The notes under the pieces are model-generated. The model worked only from the letters and a program-made list of their open reading frames with translations, was not told the origin of the DNA and did not search any database. Source: Thalassia testudinum (taxonomy: Eukaryota; Streptophyta; Magnoliopsida; Alismatales; Hydrocharitaceae). Taken from it: a DNA stretch of 64,000 bases. Shown piece by piece: positions 1-11,116 of this stretch. The position numbers and the translations under genes are program-made. The stretch is from positions 98,983,501 to 99,047,500 of the forward strand of contig JAZHRO010000014.1 of the NCBI GenBank assembly GCA_037157565.1. Direction: 5' to 3'. Position 1 is the first letter of the stretch. Each line of letters opens with the position of its first letter.

Positions 1-2502
1 CTACAGTACCTTCCTTTTTGAAGCTTCTTTTCTCTGATTTCTCTTGCGAGTTCTCTTCTTCTTCCTCTTCCTTCTTTCCTTAGCTTTCTCTAGTTTCTCC
101 TTTCTTTCTCTGCCTTCTACCTCTTCTTCTTTAGCTTCTTCCTTCTTCTATGTTTTCTCCTTCCTTCTATCTTTAGTCTTCTCTTCTTCAGCTTCTTCCT
201 TCTTCTCTATTTTCTCCTTCCTTCAGTCTTTAGTCTTCTCTTCTTTACTGCCTTTGCGAGCCTTCTCTTCCTTAGCTTCTTCCTCCTTCCTTCTTTGCTT
301 TGCCTTGCCTCCTCTTCTTCTCTGAATTTGGCTAAGTGTGGAGCCAAACTCCCTAAGGCAAAACCCTCCTTCTCCTGCGTAGCTTTCCTCTCTTTCTCTC
401 TTCTCTATTTCAGGTTCGCTCTCCAAGAGCCACAACCGGTTTGGGTAATCGGACCTAACGGAGACCCGGGTCCAGGCTCACCAGTGTGGGTGGTGAGTGA
501 GGAGTGAGTTGGTCAGGTAAACGGGTCATGGCCAGGTCAGCATGGGCAATGCCACAGACGAGGCCGTGAGATGGGGAGAGGGACCTCACCCAGTGATTTA
601 GTGGCGACAAGGCTAAGGCAAAAATTGAACTTATGCGCACACGCCCACACGTCCAGTTTCTAGGTGGGACTAAATGTCCCACCTTCCTTTGTGCGTCGCA
701 GTAGTAGAGGTGATCCTTCAAATTGCGAGGCTACAGCTGCTCTCTACTCCAATCAAAGTCATGGGTGTGTTCGAGCCTCAAGTCCGCACCACCTAGGACT
801 ATCACCTGGAGCGGTAGCACCTGGAGCACAGCAAGCGAGCTTCAAGCTTCTTCATCCATGGCAGCTGGTGTGCCTGAACCTGAAAACATGAGAATGGCCT
901 TACAGCCACATCAAATCATCCACGGAGCTTCATCGAGGCACGACGAGTGTGCTGCGGTGGTTGGCATGGTGTAGGGATGCCTGTGGTGGCGTGTCTAGGG
1001 TTCTCTATGGGCATGTGAGTGGGTGTGTTTGAGGGTGCTTTTGGGTGGTCGACGGAGTGAATGGAGTGAGGGGTTGAAATCAAGGAGTCGAGGCGAACGT
1101 CGGTGGTTGACGAGGTGGATGGAGGTACAGAGCGATGGGGCACCTCGCCGGAGGGATCGCCGAAGGTGGAGAAGGTGATGGCGATCAGTGGTGTCGAGGG
1201 GTGTTTTAGGGAAATAAAGGGAGGGAACGGGAGTAGATGAGAGAGGGAATTTAATAAACCTAATGTAAGGATGAATGGAAAGGCAATCCCTCGTCGATAT
1301 GGTCGCCGGACATGGGGAAGATGAATACCTCCGTAGGTGAGGCGGTGGCGAAGATGGGGTAGAGGCAACGTCGGCTGATGTTGCGAGATGCGAAGGACTA
1401 AGAGGGAGAAAACGCAACCACTGGTACTGTGGTTGGGTGACAAGAGAGTGACGGAGGAGCTGCTAGAGCTTGCGGAGGGTTGCAACTGACGAGGAGAGAA
1501 GAATGTGAGGGAATCCAGCCCAATTTCAAGCTGAGGAGACTCGGCTGAATCTGAGGACTCTTAAATAGGTTTCTGGAGAAGGATCTGTGCTTGGAAGCCA
1601 AGCTTCCAAGCAAGGTATGGTCGCCAGAGTTGCAATCTTCAAAAGTCTCAAATCTCTCATGCATTCGCATGAGAGATTGAGTAGGAATTATGGATCACTA
1701 ATGGGTTTAGATTGGAAGAGATTACTCAGGGAATCTCCTTTCCAATTTTGGGAGGGATTCTCTGAGCAATCAAGAAGAAATCACCTTCTAAAGCTCGCTG
1801 GAGTAGGATTCCTCCACTATAATGGTGGAGGGACCTATCTGTGGAGATGATAAGAAAGTTAAGGGGTTGATTGTAAGGGTTTTCGAAAGATAGGGGTAGA
1901 AATGTCATGAGGTTGGACCTATTTGCAAAGTGGGTCAAGATGAGTTCCCCTTAGGTCCAAATTTTGGTGCAAACCTAATTTGGACCTAAGGAATCCAATG
2001 GTGATGTTGGAGTTTGTGTTTGACCACGTTTGACCAGGAAATTTATGCAAAACCCAATTTAGGGTAAATATCTATCTAAGACCCCATTCTAGGTCAAAAT
2101 GGGTTCCAATGGCCAAATTGAAGGTTATAAGCCCTAAAGAATATTTTTATATGATTTTTATAGGGTTTAGGTGAATTTTATCTTGACCAGAACCTTGGTT
2201 AGTTAGGTGGGTCTGTTTTAGGGTTTCAAGAAGTCATTTAATTCACACGGTACACCCAAATCCTTTTTTGTCAATTCCAGCCCACTTTTTATCTTGTTAA
2301 GACCTTTTAACCTGTGTTTAGCCATTGAGAAAACCCATTATTGTACTGTAATGGTAAAATTGCATTTTTACCCCTTGTTTCTTACTTTTCTCTCAGAAAG
2401 GTTATTCAGTGAATTGTGACCTTCAGTTATTTATGTAGGAGCTTTTATTCTCTTCATTGGGTCAAAATGAGCTAATTAGGGCTCATGATAGTGTTCTCAT
2501 CA
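1..2502 (-). repeat. 3' LTR of E1 (left end outside window)
   Basis: Homologous to 7576-10028. Position 1 corresponds to about 7576, so roughly 300 bp lie outside. On the minus strand it starts TGATGAGAACACTATCATGA at 2502, next to the polypurine tract. It holds a TATA-like TATTTAAGA (about 1558-1567, minus) and a pyrimidine-rich block at about 40-320 that is pure GA on the element's sense strand. Confidence 0.88.
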
Positions 2503-4135
2503 TACCCCCAAGCCTAGCTTTTGCTAGTCCCTTTGAAGAATTTTAAGGTTTTAACTTTGATTCTAGACCATGAGTTCCTTTGATGTTCAAAAACTATGAT
2601 GAGTGCTTTCTTCTGTAGATTAGGTTAGAATGCCAATAGTAGGTCTAGAGGTACTCATGTACCAACCGAGATCCATACCTAACCAGATCTAGCCTCAGTC
2701 TGCTGAGAAGGTTTTTAAGGCCTACAGGAACTATCCTAAGGTTAGTTGAACTCCGCAGTAAAGCACCCACGCTTATAACATATTTTAACCTTAGTTCAGT
2801 TTGCAGTGCATTTTTGTAAGAGAGAGGGATAGAGGAATTTTCTTTGTTCGGAGAGTTTTCTCTCTCTTTTCATTTTATTTCTATCTTTGAATTGGCTTCT
2901 CAATACAGTCTGCATCGGATTCCTAGTCCCCATCAGTAATCTTCGAAGGGTTCCTGGCAATCGATGCTTTGGGATAGCACCGCCAATGGTAACCCCCAGA
3001 ACCCTGGCTTTCGAGATTTTGAGATAATCCCGTCCATGGCATTCTGTAGCTAAATCCAGACCTTGGTAATCGACATTTCGTGATAATGCCACCCATGGCA
3101 TCTGAACCAGCATAGGGTGTTTACATGCTCCCGGTAGGATATGTAAATATCCTAGGAGACAAGCACCGAGGAGATGACATGTTTTTGCACATCTTCGAGG
3201 GGAATTTCCCACCTCTCCATGCTGGGAACTCATCCCAATCAACTAGTGTTGATCGGCCACTCCTAATCTTGGCAACTTTTTTGAAGTAATTTAAACATAT
3301 TTGCATGATTTTGATACTTATGCGCACTGAACCAGACTATGTGTGGATTAGGGTGCTTAGGTTATCGAGTCTCGCAAACCATAGGCCAGTTAATGAGGTC
3401 GAATACTCCTTAAGCCTTAGACCTAATACTTAAGCTTCCCATTTTCCCCAACCTCTTAAGGACTATCCAGATCTTAGCGGATACTTGAATTTTTAAGCCT
3501 AAGAGTATAGCCCAAGAGGCCTAAGATCAACGTTCCTACTAATCTTTTCTGTGTTTCATTAGCACTTTTTTTCTTTTTATTTCCTTTTTCTTGATATGTC
3601 TAGAACTCAGTTAATCCCTTAATTTCTTACTAATGACTATCTCTTTTATTTTTCTTTTCAACTTGTGCTCCTTTTTGACTTTTTTTCACTTCTCCCCTTT
3701 TTTCTCCTCAAGATTTGTGTGGCCTCTAAATTTTTCTCTCCCCTCAGAATTTTTTTTGTTCTTTTCAAGAAATTTTTCATTTTTTTTGGTATTTTTGGAG
3801 TATGTGATTTTTTTGTAAGAATCCTTTCGAACTTTGATTTTTGTATGTTTGCACTTTACCACCCCCCATGCCTAAGTTTTGTAATGTCTTCGTTGTAAAC
3901 GGAGGGTGTGAATAGATTTGGGTTTCAGGAAATAGAATAAGATTTATTAGGTGGACGAATGGGTCGGGAATGATTGTTGCGGATGATTTCAAGCTCTGGC
4001 ACGTGTATTAGAGGTGGGATCGACTATTCTAAAAGTTGAACTCAGGGTGCGATGGACATGAAGTAAAAAGGATAATCAGAAGGATCTTAGGTTTCTGGAA
4101 TGACGATTTGCCTCCTGTTAAGCGCTAAATTCAAT
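2503..4135 (-). other. E1 3' untranslated region with two polypurine tracts
   Basis: No coding capacity is seen. On the minus strand a first purine tract (GGCATGGGGGGTGG, about 3852-3866) lies about 1.35 kb upstream of the second (AGGCTTGGGGGTA, about 2503-2515) that touches the 3' LTR. Between them are short related modules with dyads around GGGTGGCATTATC (about 2935-3110). The same layout and sequence occur in B (16704-18063). At about 4095-4140 the minus strand carries GCGCTTAACAGGAGGCAA, the pol-end motif of B (GTGCTTAACGGGAGGCAACC), although E1 has no pol. Confidence 0.7.
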
Positions 4136-4139
4136 GCCT

Positions 4140-5771
4140 TCAGCCGAGCAGGAAATGGTATGGAGGAGTGGTCAAATCATCTAGGTTTTGTAGAATAAGC
4201 ACCTTGATCAAAAGCCTGGTTGGTCCAACCAAGTGCTTGTTCAGATCAATAGGCTGATGATGCAGCCCAAACCTAATCAATTTGGTGGGTTGATAAATGT
4301 AGATCAAGAGATGTGGAACCCACCATCTACTTTGGAGCTTGGAGTGATGCGAAAGTGTGAATCCAGGGTTTGGCTGAGTCAAATCAGCTAATTCAGAGTA
4401 GGGATCCTTAAAATAATCAACGGATGATGCGGAAACCCTACAGGAGTGATCAGAGAATGATGGGGCATGATTTGTAGTCTGATCAATGTCCGAAACCCGA
4501 TAAAGATGTGGAAGCGAATCATCTGCAAACGGCTTAGTAAGAGGGGAATCGGAATAAAAATTGAGTCCGACTGCTGGTCGGGGTTGAAAATGGGTTTGGA
4601 TGGGTTGTATATATGTGGAGGAGGTGGCATCGATACAACTTGTGTATGAGGGCTCATCTAAGAAGGAATTAAAGGTAGGTTCATTTAGAGAGTCTGCATA
4701 GTAGCCATCAAATTCGAAGGTAAATGCTTGAAGAGTGTTTATAGGATGAAGAAAATCTGAGTCAAGAAACGATTCAAATTCTGGATTGCAGTCATTCTCG
4801 GCACTTTTTGGTTTTGATTCCTGAGGATCAAAAAGAAATGATTTCATTTCAATGGAACCTGAATTCGACTTAGTGAACTCGGGATTAGGGACCTTAGAGT
4901 CAGAGTCGAAGAATGAATCATGTGAGCTGAGGTCATAGATTAGCTCATAGTTGTCAGGAAACAAAGGTTCTCCGAAATCATGGTAAGATTCAAAATCGTC
5001 AAAGAGATTGCGAGACTAAAATTTTGAATCAAATTTGAGATCAGAGGTTCCACCATAGAATAAATCACAAGATGTAGACTCAGTAACCTGACTTGGGTCT
5101 AGCCTATTTGTAGATTCTAAGCTTAAAAAGGTGTCCTTATAGGGTTTGGGCTCAGGTTTTTGGCTTGAGGGGAAGACCCAATCAAAACCCCACTCTTCCA
5201 ACTCCTCAATTTCTGTATCGTAGATTGGCATGACTTTCGAAAAATCAATCTGTATTTCTGAGGATGTTGGAGAGGGATATTCATCAAATAAAGGCCTAGA
5301 ATCATAATCCCAATTCAAACTTTGATCTTTGATATACGGGACCTTGTAATTGTCCCAATAAGATTCAGATCCAGATTCTAGGCTATGGGTGTGGGTTGAA
5401 TCACTAGAATCTCTGTCAGAATTACCTTTGAGGGTCACCTTATCAGAATAAGGGGCGGGATTTACACCCTCAAGAGGTTCTATTTTAATCTCATCATTAC
5501 AATAGTCTCGAAATTCTATGCTTGGTGAACCAGGATTTTGGTTTTCTATGGCTGGCTCAAAATCGTGTTTTCCTGTAATTTGGACTTCCCAACTTACTTC
5601 AAGATTAGGCATGTTATATTCCATCTGGGTTGGGAATCCACAACAACCTTGTGTCTTAGACCTGGGATTTGGGAAATCAAATTGATCCTCAATATTATTC
5701 CAAGATGTTTCATTAGCTGTTTGGGGCATGTACGGGTATTTTTGATTGATAATTTGTTTCAACAATTTCAT
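4140..5771 (-). pseudogene. Unknown acidic ORF of E1, broken by one TAG
   Basis: I do not recognise this protein. Reading from the ATG at 5771, about 251 codons lead to a single in-frame TAG (5016-5018). The same frame then stays open for about 290 codons to a TGA at 4140-4142. Composition is rich in D, E, S, P, F and Y, with few basic residues, for example SDSTHTHSLESGSESYW and SFLDSDFLHP. No gag, zinc-knuckle, aspartic-protease, RT or integrase motif and no clear membrane segment is visible. NPEF occurs twice, hinting at weak internal repetition. It occupies the place of gag-pol between the conserved leader and the pol-end motif. It may derive from a gag-protease tail, be a captured host sequence, or be a lineage-specific accessory protein. 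Over 540 codons with one stop in otherwise decayed DNA suggests recent coding use. Confidence 0.55.
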
Positions 5772-5831
5772 GATCACTTCCTATTTTTCAAGATCATTTT
5801 GGTGTTTTTTCCACAGTATACATTGGAGATA

Positions 5832-6182
5832 TTAAAAGTTATGCAATTTTTCTATCTCAATGTATCCTGTTATGAGAATATCCCAGGTTGATCCTTTTGT
5901 TGCCTCTGCTAATAACAATTGGGCACAGTTTATGGTGAAGGTTGTTGGTGTTGGTATACTAACTTGAATGTCTTCTACTGGTTTTGAGGTTTTGTACTCA
6001 ATCTCATAAAATTCAAGGGCATCCTCAACCATTCTATCTTGCATGGATCTTTGTGATTCAGGTTTCTTGAATGGTTTTCCTAAGTAGCCATGTTGCATAT
6101 TTGAATCGGATGGTGGAATCAAGATGTAGAATCCAAATTCAAGTCTTAGAGTGAAGTGATTTGATCTAGAAGAGAATCCCAA
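5832..6182 (-). pseudogene. Possible upstream part of the E1 ORF
   Basis: An open stretch of 116 codons in the same frame as the 4140-5771 ORF, ending in TAA (5832-5834). A further in-frame TAG lies near 5781. There is no ATG at its 5' edge; the first ATG is about 28 codons in, so as a separate ORF it would be about 88 codons. It contains the acidic stretch MVEDALEFYEIEYKTSKPVE. It follows directly on the conserved leader. It may be the N-terminus of the ancestral E1 protein or a chance open stretch. Confidence 0.3.
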
Positions 6183-6214
6183 TGAAAATGTGTGTGTGCT
6201 CTAAAGAGAAGGGA

Positions 6215-6480
6215 TGAGGGACTAGATGTGATGTTGACCCAATCAAGGACCCCAAAGATTTTTTGGATGACTATAGAGGTTTGGGGTGGATGATATCCCT
6301 TAGTCAAAAGGCCGTCCACTTGAGAATTACCTAGGCAACCAGAGAGGGAGAGTCCCGCAAAGAACCCTACACGGGTTACAGGGTTTCCCCTACCCGAGCT
6401 CTCTTTTCACTGAGGGTCCAGGTAGACCAGAATGGATAACTTGACATCTTAAGTCTACCAAATTTATATCCTAATTTGTG
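6215..6480 (-). promoter_or_regulatory. Conserved leader block of E1 (candidate RNA packaging region)
   Basis: On the minus strand this matches B 10686-10940 and D 58280-58525 closely. Shared landmarks in order are ATTCTGGTCTACCTGGA, GGGAAACCCTGTAACCC, GGACTCTCCCTCT, and CCTCTATAGTCATCCAAA. It is non-coding in all three and lies between the primer site and the first ORF. Conservation in an element without gag points to a cis-acting RNA role such as packaging, dimerisation or internal ribosome entry; that role is inference. Confidence 0.65.
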
Positions 6481-7255
6481 CCATTGATTTCACTTGAATT
6501 AGTAGTTGTTTAGGCTTGTGACCTAATTTGGAGGTTGGTTGGCCTACAATGTAACCCAACTTCACCTGACCTGCCCTAAAGATGGCAGAATGACTCTAGG
6601 TCAAGACCTAGAAATCACCCTGATTTGACTCCTATGTTTATTAGATCCAAGGATTTTAGGGTTCAAGTGAGTTTAGAGCTTGATTTTAGGGTTTTTCTTA
6701 ATTAGATATTTTCAATCAAGGGCTTGGGTAGCACACAAACGTGGGTGGGTTTGTTTCCTTTTATGCAGGCAAGTGTGAACTAGCACTCCAAAACCCTAAT
6801 GTAGAAACCTTAATTGGCTTTATTTCTTAGTCCTCTTTGATTTTCAAAAATGTTGTCCTTCAGCTTCAAACAAGAAGTGCGTAGTCCAAGAAGCTTAGAA
6901 ATTAAGTGTAATTTCTAATAGGCACAGGAATTTTGGGGTAGGATCTCTAAAATAGAATTGCTTCAACTTCAAGGAGATTTGAAAAAAAATTTCACAAATT
7001 AGGAAACTTGCCTTTGAAATGATAATTACTATGAAAAGAAGGCAGGCGATTCCTAATTGATTGTTTCTTTTTTGTCTTCCCAAGATTAGGAGGTTGATTA
7101 GGGAAGAATAGAGAAGTTACCTGCCATGGAGTGGTTGATTTGCACGGGAGATCTCCTCGTAAAGTACCTCGCAAAATCACAATAAAGCAGATAGGGCTAG
7201 TTAGTGTTCAAATATAATCAAATAATGTAGAGAATAGTGGTGAATTACGCGTTGC
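6481..7255 (-). other. E1 leader, non-coding
   Basis: Untranslated leader between primer site and conserved block. AT-rich, with no ORF of note. It contains stretches related to the start of the B and D leaders, such as GGAGCAACG next to the primer site. Confidence 0.5.
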
Positions 7256-7273
7256 TCCGTAGCAATGGTGCCA
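7256..7273 (-). promoter_or_regulatory. Primer-binding site of E1
   Basis: Minus-strand TGGCACCATTGCTACGGA lies 3 nt from the LTR end. It resembles the Athila-type site TGGCGCCGTTGCCGGGGA with several changes, including TG/CA changes expected from methyl-CpG decay. Confidence 0.8.
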
Positions 7274-7276
7274 AAA

Positions 7277-10028
7277 TGTTTAGAGCGCTGAATCGGTATT
7301 TAAGAGGGTTATGTTGTAGTACAGCCAAAAAAGCATTCAAAACAAATACAATTTATTACTCGAATATATTTCGAGGTTGAACATAGGGAGCAAATAGAAT
7401 TCATGCACTAATCTCAACAACAAATGTTAATTGAGCACATAATACTACTCAAAATCTAATTAGGAGTGTAAAGCATGAGTATACGAAGAGTAAAAATAAT
7501 TATAAATAAAACAATCGAGAGCTTATGAAAAATTGGGCATCTGATTACAAAATCAGACATCTTAAAGGTTATGTGCTACAGTGCCTTCCTCTCTGTAGCT
7601 TCTTTTCTCTGATTTCTCTTGCGAGTTCTCTTCTTCTTTCTCTTCCTTCTTTCCTTAGCTTTCTTTGGTTTCTACTTCCTTTCTTTCTCTGCCTTCTGCT
7701 TCTTGTTCTTCAGCTTCTTCCTTCTTCTATGTTTTCTCCTTCCTTCTGTCTTTAGTCTTCTCTTCTTTTCTGCCATTGCGAGCCATCTCTTCCTTAGCTT
7801 CTTCCTCCTTCCTTCTTTGCTTTGCCTTACCTCCTCTTCTTCTCTGAATTTGGCTAAGTGTGGAACCAAACATCCCAAGGAAAAACCCCCTTCCCTTGCA
7901 TAGATTTCCTCTCTTTCTATCTTCTCTATTTCAGGTTCTCTCTCCCAGAGCCACAACCAGTTCGAGTAATTAGACCTAACGGACTCGGGTCCAGGCTCAT
8001 CGGCATGCGTGGTGAGTGAGGAGTGAGTTGGTCTGGTAAACGAGTCGTGGCCAGGTCCGCGTGGGCAGTGCCTCTGAAGTGGCCTTGAGAGGGGGGAGAA
8101 CCTCACCCCGTGATTTGGAGGCGACAAGGCTAAGGCAAGAATTCAACTTATGTGCACGCACCTGCTCATCCAGTTCTGAGGTGGGACTAAATGTCCCACC
8201 TTCCTTTGCGTGCCACAGTAGCAAAGGTGATCCTTCAAATTGCAAGGCTGCAGCTGCTCTCTACTCCAATCAAAGGCCTAGGTGTGTTTGTGCCTCAAGT
8301 CTGCACCACCTGGGACTATCACCTGGAGCGGTAGCACCTGGAGCACAGCAAGTGAGCTTCACGCTTCTTTATCCATGACAGCCAGTGTGCCTGAACCTGA
8401 AAACATGAAAATGGCCTTGTGGCCATGTCAAATCAACCAGGGAGCTTCGCCAAGGCAAGCCGAGTGTGCTACAGTGGTTGGAGTGGCATGGGGATGGCTG
8501 TGGTGGCATGTCTAGGGTTCTCTGTGGGCATGTGAGTGGGTCTGTTAGGGGGTGCTTTTGGGTGGTCGACAGAGTGAATGGAGTGAGGGGTTCTGATTAG
8601 GGAGTCGAGGTAGAGGTCCTAGGGTGGTTGGTGAGGTGGATGGAGGAGAGAAGCAACGAGGGCACCTCGTCAGAGGGATCGCTGGAGGTCGAGAAGGTGA
8701 TGGTGATCAGTGGCGTCAAGGGGTGTTTTAGGGAAATAAAGAGAGGGAACGGGAGCAGAAGAGAGAGGGAATCTAATAAACCTAATCTAAGGATGAAGGG
8801 AAAGGAAATCCCATGCCGATGTGGTCGCCAGACGTGGGGAAGATGAATACCTCCATAGGTGAGGCAGCGGCGAAGATGGGGCAGAGGCGACGCCAGCCTG
8901 TGTTGCATGATGTGGAGGACTGAGAGGAAAACAACCCAACCACTAGTATTGTGGCTGGGAAACGAGAGAGAGGGAGGAGCCATCGGAGCTTGTGGAGGGT
9001 TACGATCGACGAGGAGAGAAGAATGTGTGGGAATCCGGCCTAATTTCAAGCTGAGGAGACTCGGTTGAATCTGAGGAGTCTTAAATAGGTCTCTGGAGAA
9101 GGATTTGTGCTTGGAAGCCAAGCTTCCAAGCAAGGTATGGTCGCTAGAGTTGAAATCTTCAAAAGACTCAAATCTCTCATGCATTCTCATGAGAGATTGA
9201 GTGAGAATTATGGATCACTGATGGGTTCAGATTGGAGGAGATTACTTAGGGAATCTCCCTTCCAATTTTGGGAGGGATTCTCTTAGCAATCAAGGAGAAA
9301 TCGCATTCTAAGGCTCGCCGGAGTAGGACTTCTCTGCTATAATGGCAAAGGGACCTATCTGTGAAGATGATAAGAAAGCTAGGGGGTGGATTGTGAGGGT
9401 TTTCGAAAGATAGGGGTAGAAATGTAATCAGGTTGGACCTATTTGCAAAGTGGGGTCAAGATGAGTTCCCCTTATGTCCACATTTTGGTACAAACCTAAT
9501 TTGGACCTAAGGAATCCAATGGGGAAGTTGGATTTTGGGTTTTACCACATTTGACTGGAAAATTTATGCAAAAACCTAATTTAGGGTAAATATCTATCTG
9601 AGACCCCATTCTAGGTCAAAATGGGTTCCAATGGCCAAATTGAAGGTTCTAAACCCTAGGGAATATTTTTCTATGATTTGTAGAGGGTTTAAGTGAATTT
9701 TATCCTAACCAGCAGAACCTTAGTTAATCAAGTGAGTCTGTTTTAGGGTTTCAAGAAGTCATTTAATTCACAGGGTACACACAAAAACTTTTCTGTCAAA
9801 TCCAACCCACTTTTTTATCATGTTAAGGCCTTTTGACTTGTGTTTACCCATTAAGAAAACCTGTTGTTGTACTGCAACGATAAAATTGCATTTTTATCCC
9901 TTGTTTCTTGCTTTTCTCTCAGAAAGGTTATTCAGTGAATTGTGACCTCCAGTTGGTTATGTAGGAGCTTTTATTCTCTTCATTGGGTCAAAATGAGCTA
10001 GTTAGGGCTCATGTTGGTGTTCCCATCA
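7277..10028 (-). repeat. 5' LTR of E1 (family A, 2752 bp)
   Basis: Plus-strand ends TGTTTAGAGC and GTTCCCATCA give TG...CA termini. It matches 1-2502, 47930-50800, 18064-19186 and 50991-53714. On the minus strand it holds a TATA-like box near 9080, and further into the LTR a USE-like GTCCCACCTCA (8177-8187). A GA-rich block (sense strand; CT-rich on plus at about 7590-7840) lies in the R-U5 part. Open frames across that block are low-complexity and not genes. Confidence 0.92.
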
Positions 10029-11115
10029 GGAGCAACGGGCAATTTAGAATTCTTTATTACAATTCCTGATTTGGTACTAACTTGCTATATCTCTTTTGTT
10101 GTGGTTGTTTCAGGGAGAAGAAACATTGAAGAAAGTCAGCCACACATCAAACACACCAGGGGCAGGTAATTTTTGATTACTCTCTCTTAAGCCCCTCATT
10201 CTGAAAAGGAAAAAATAGGATAAAATCAATTAGGGATACTTGCTTTCCATTCTTAGCTAATTCATCAAGTTGCCTGATTTGATTTCAACAACAAAGCTAA
10301 ATTGTGCACCCATTTAAGGCAATTAGGGCTACCACATTCTTGTTTGAGCCCTAGATACCACATTTGGTAAACTAAATTGGACCAAAATAGAGCCAATTAA
10401 GGATTTCAAGTTAGGGTTTTAGAGACACACTTTCATAAGCAAGAATCAACTTTCCAAAATGATGTGTGCCTAAGCCTTGGTTGAATTGATCTATTCAAGC
10501 AAACCCTAAAAAATCAGGCTCTTAATCTCACTTGAATCCTAAAAGAGGGACCTAAAACTTCTCAAAGGACAAATAGGTGAAGTTGACCCACCTTGTTGAG
10601 TCAACCAACCTTAAAATTAGGTCACTTTTTGCAGTTAATACGTCTAAAGTTTAAGTGAAATCCTAAGCACCCTTGCTCTTTAATAAAACTAGTAGACTTA
10701 AGAGGTCAAGTCCCCATTCTGGTCTACCTGGAACATCACTGACAAGAGGGGTTGGGTAAGGGAAACCCTGTAACCCATGGGGGTGCTCTACCGTGTAGGG
10801 GTCTTTACAGGACTCTCCCTCTTTGGCTGCCAAGGTATTTCTCAGGTGGATGGCTTTTTGACTAAGGGGTATCATTCGCCCCGAACCTCTATAGTCATCC
10901 AAAATTTTTGGGTGTCTTGATTGGGTCCATCACATTCTATTCTCATCCAGACATCGGTGCATATTCGGTAGGAGGTTCTTAAGACCATCCTTGAGGCCTC
11001 CTTTAGTCATTCACTCCCGTCGAGGCTAGACCACGACTTTAGTGTTTGTGCAGCAACCCCATCACATAGACATCTCCTTTGATTCATATGAACCTAAATC
11101 TCCTTCATCCATCAT
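10029..11115 (+). other. B leader, including conserved block 10686-10940
   Basis: Non-coding. The first 450 bp match D 53740-54178 (both carry CAATTTAGAATTCTT and ACTTGCTATATCTC). The block at 10686-10940 is the segment shared with E1 and D, with GGGAAACCCTGTAACCC at about 10759-10775. Confidence 0.7.
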
Positions 11116-11116
11116 C

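Larger units (their letters stand above)
1..10028 (-). mobile_element. E1: non-autonomous Athila-like LTR retrotransposon
   Basis: On the minus strand the order is 5' LTR (7277-10028), primer-binding site (7256-7273), leader, an acidic ORF region (4140-6182), 3' UTR with two polypurine tracts, and 3' LTR (ends at 2502 and runs off the left edge). The two LTRs are clearly the same sequence by eye; for example both carry the stretch beginning ctctgatttctcttgcgag. The internal region is only about 4.8 kb and shows no gag, protease, RT, RNase H or integrase motif on either strand, so the element must have moved with proteins made by relatives such as B and D, which share its LTR and leader. It abuts B's leader at 10029, which suggests E1 inserted into B. 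Confidence 0.85.

Noticed and set aside
44..507. Leu/Phe/Ser-rich open frames resembling membrane proteins (also near 7525-7903 and 48179-48559)
   Set aside because: They arise from the CT-rich low-complexity block of family-A LTRs, change between copies, and have no start context or conserved protein.
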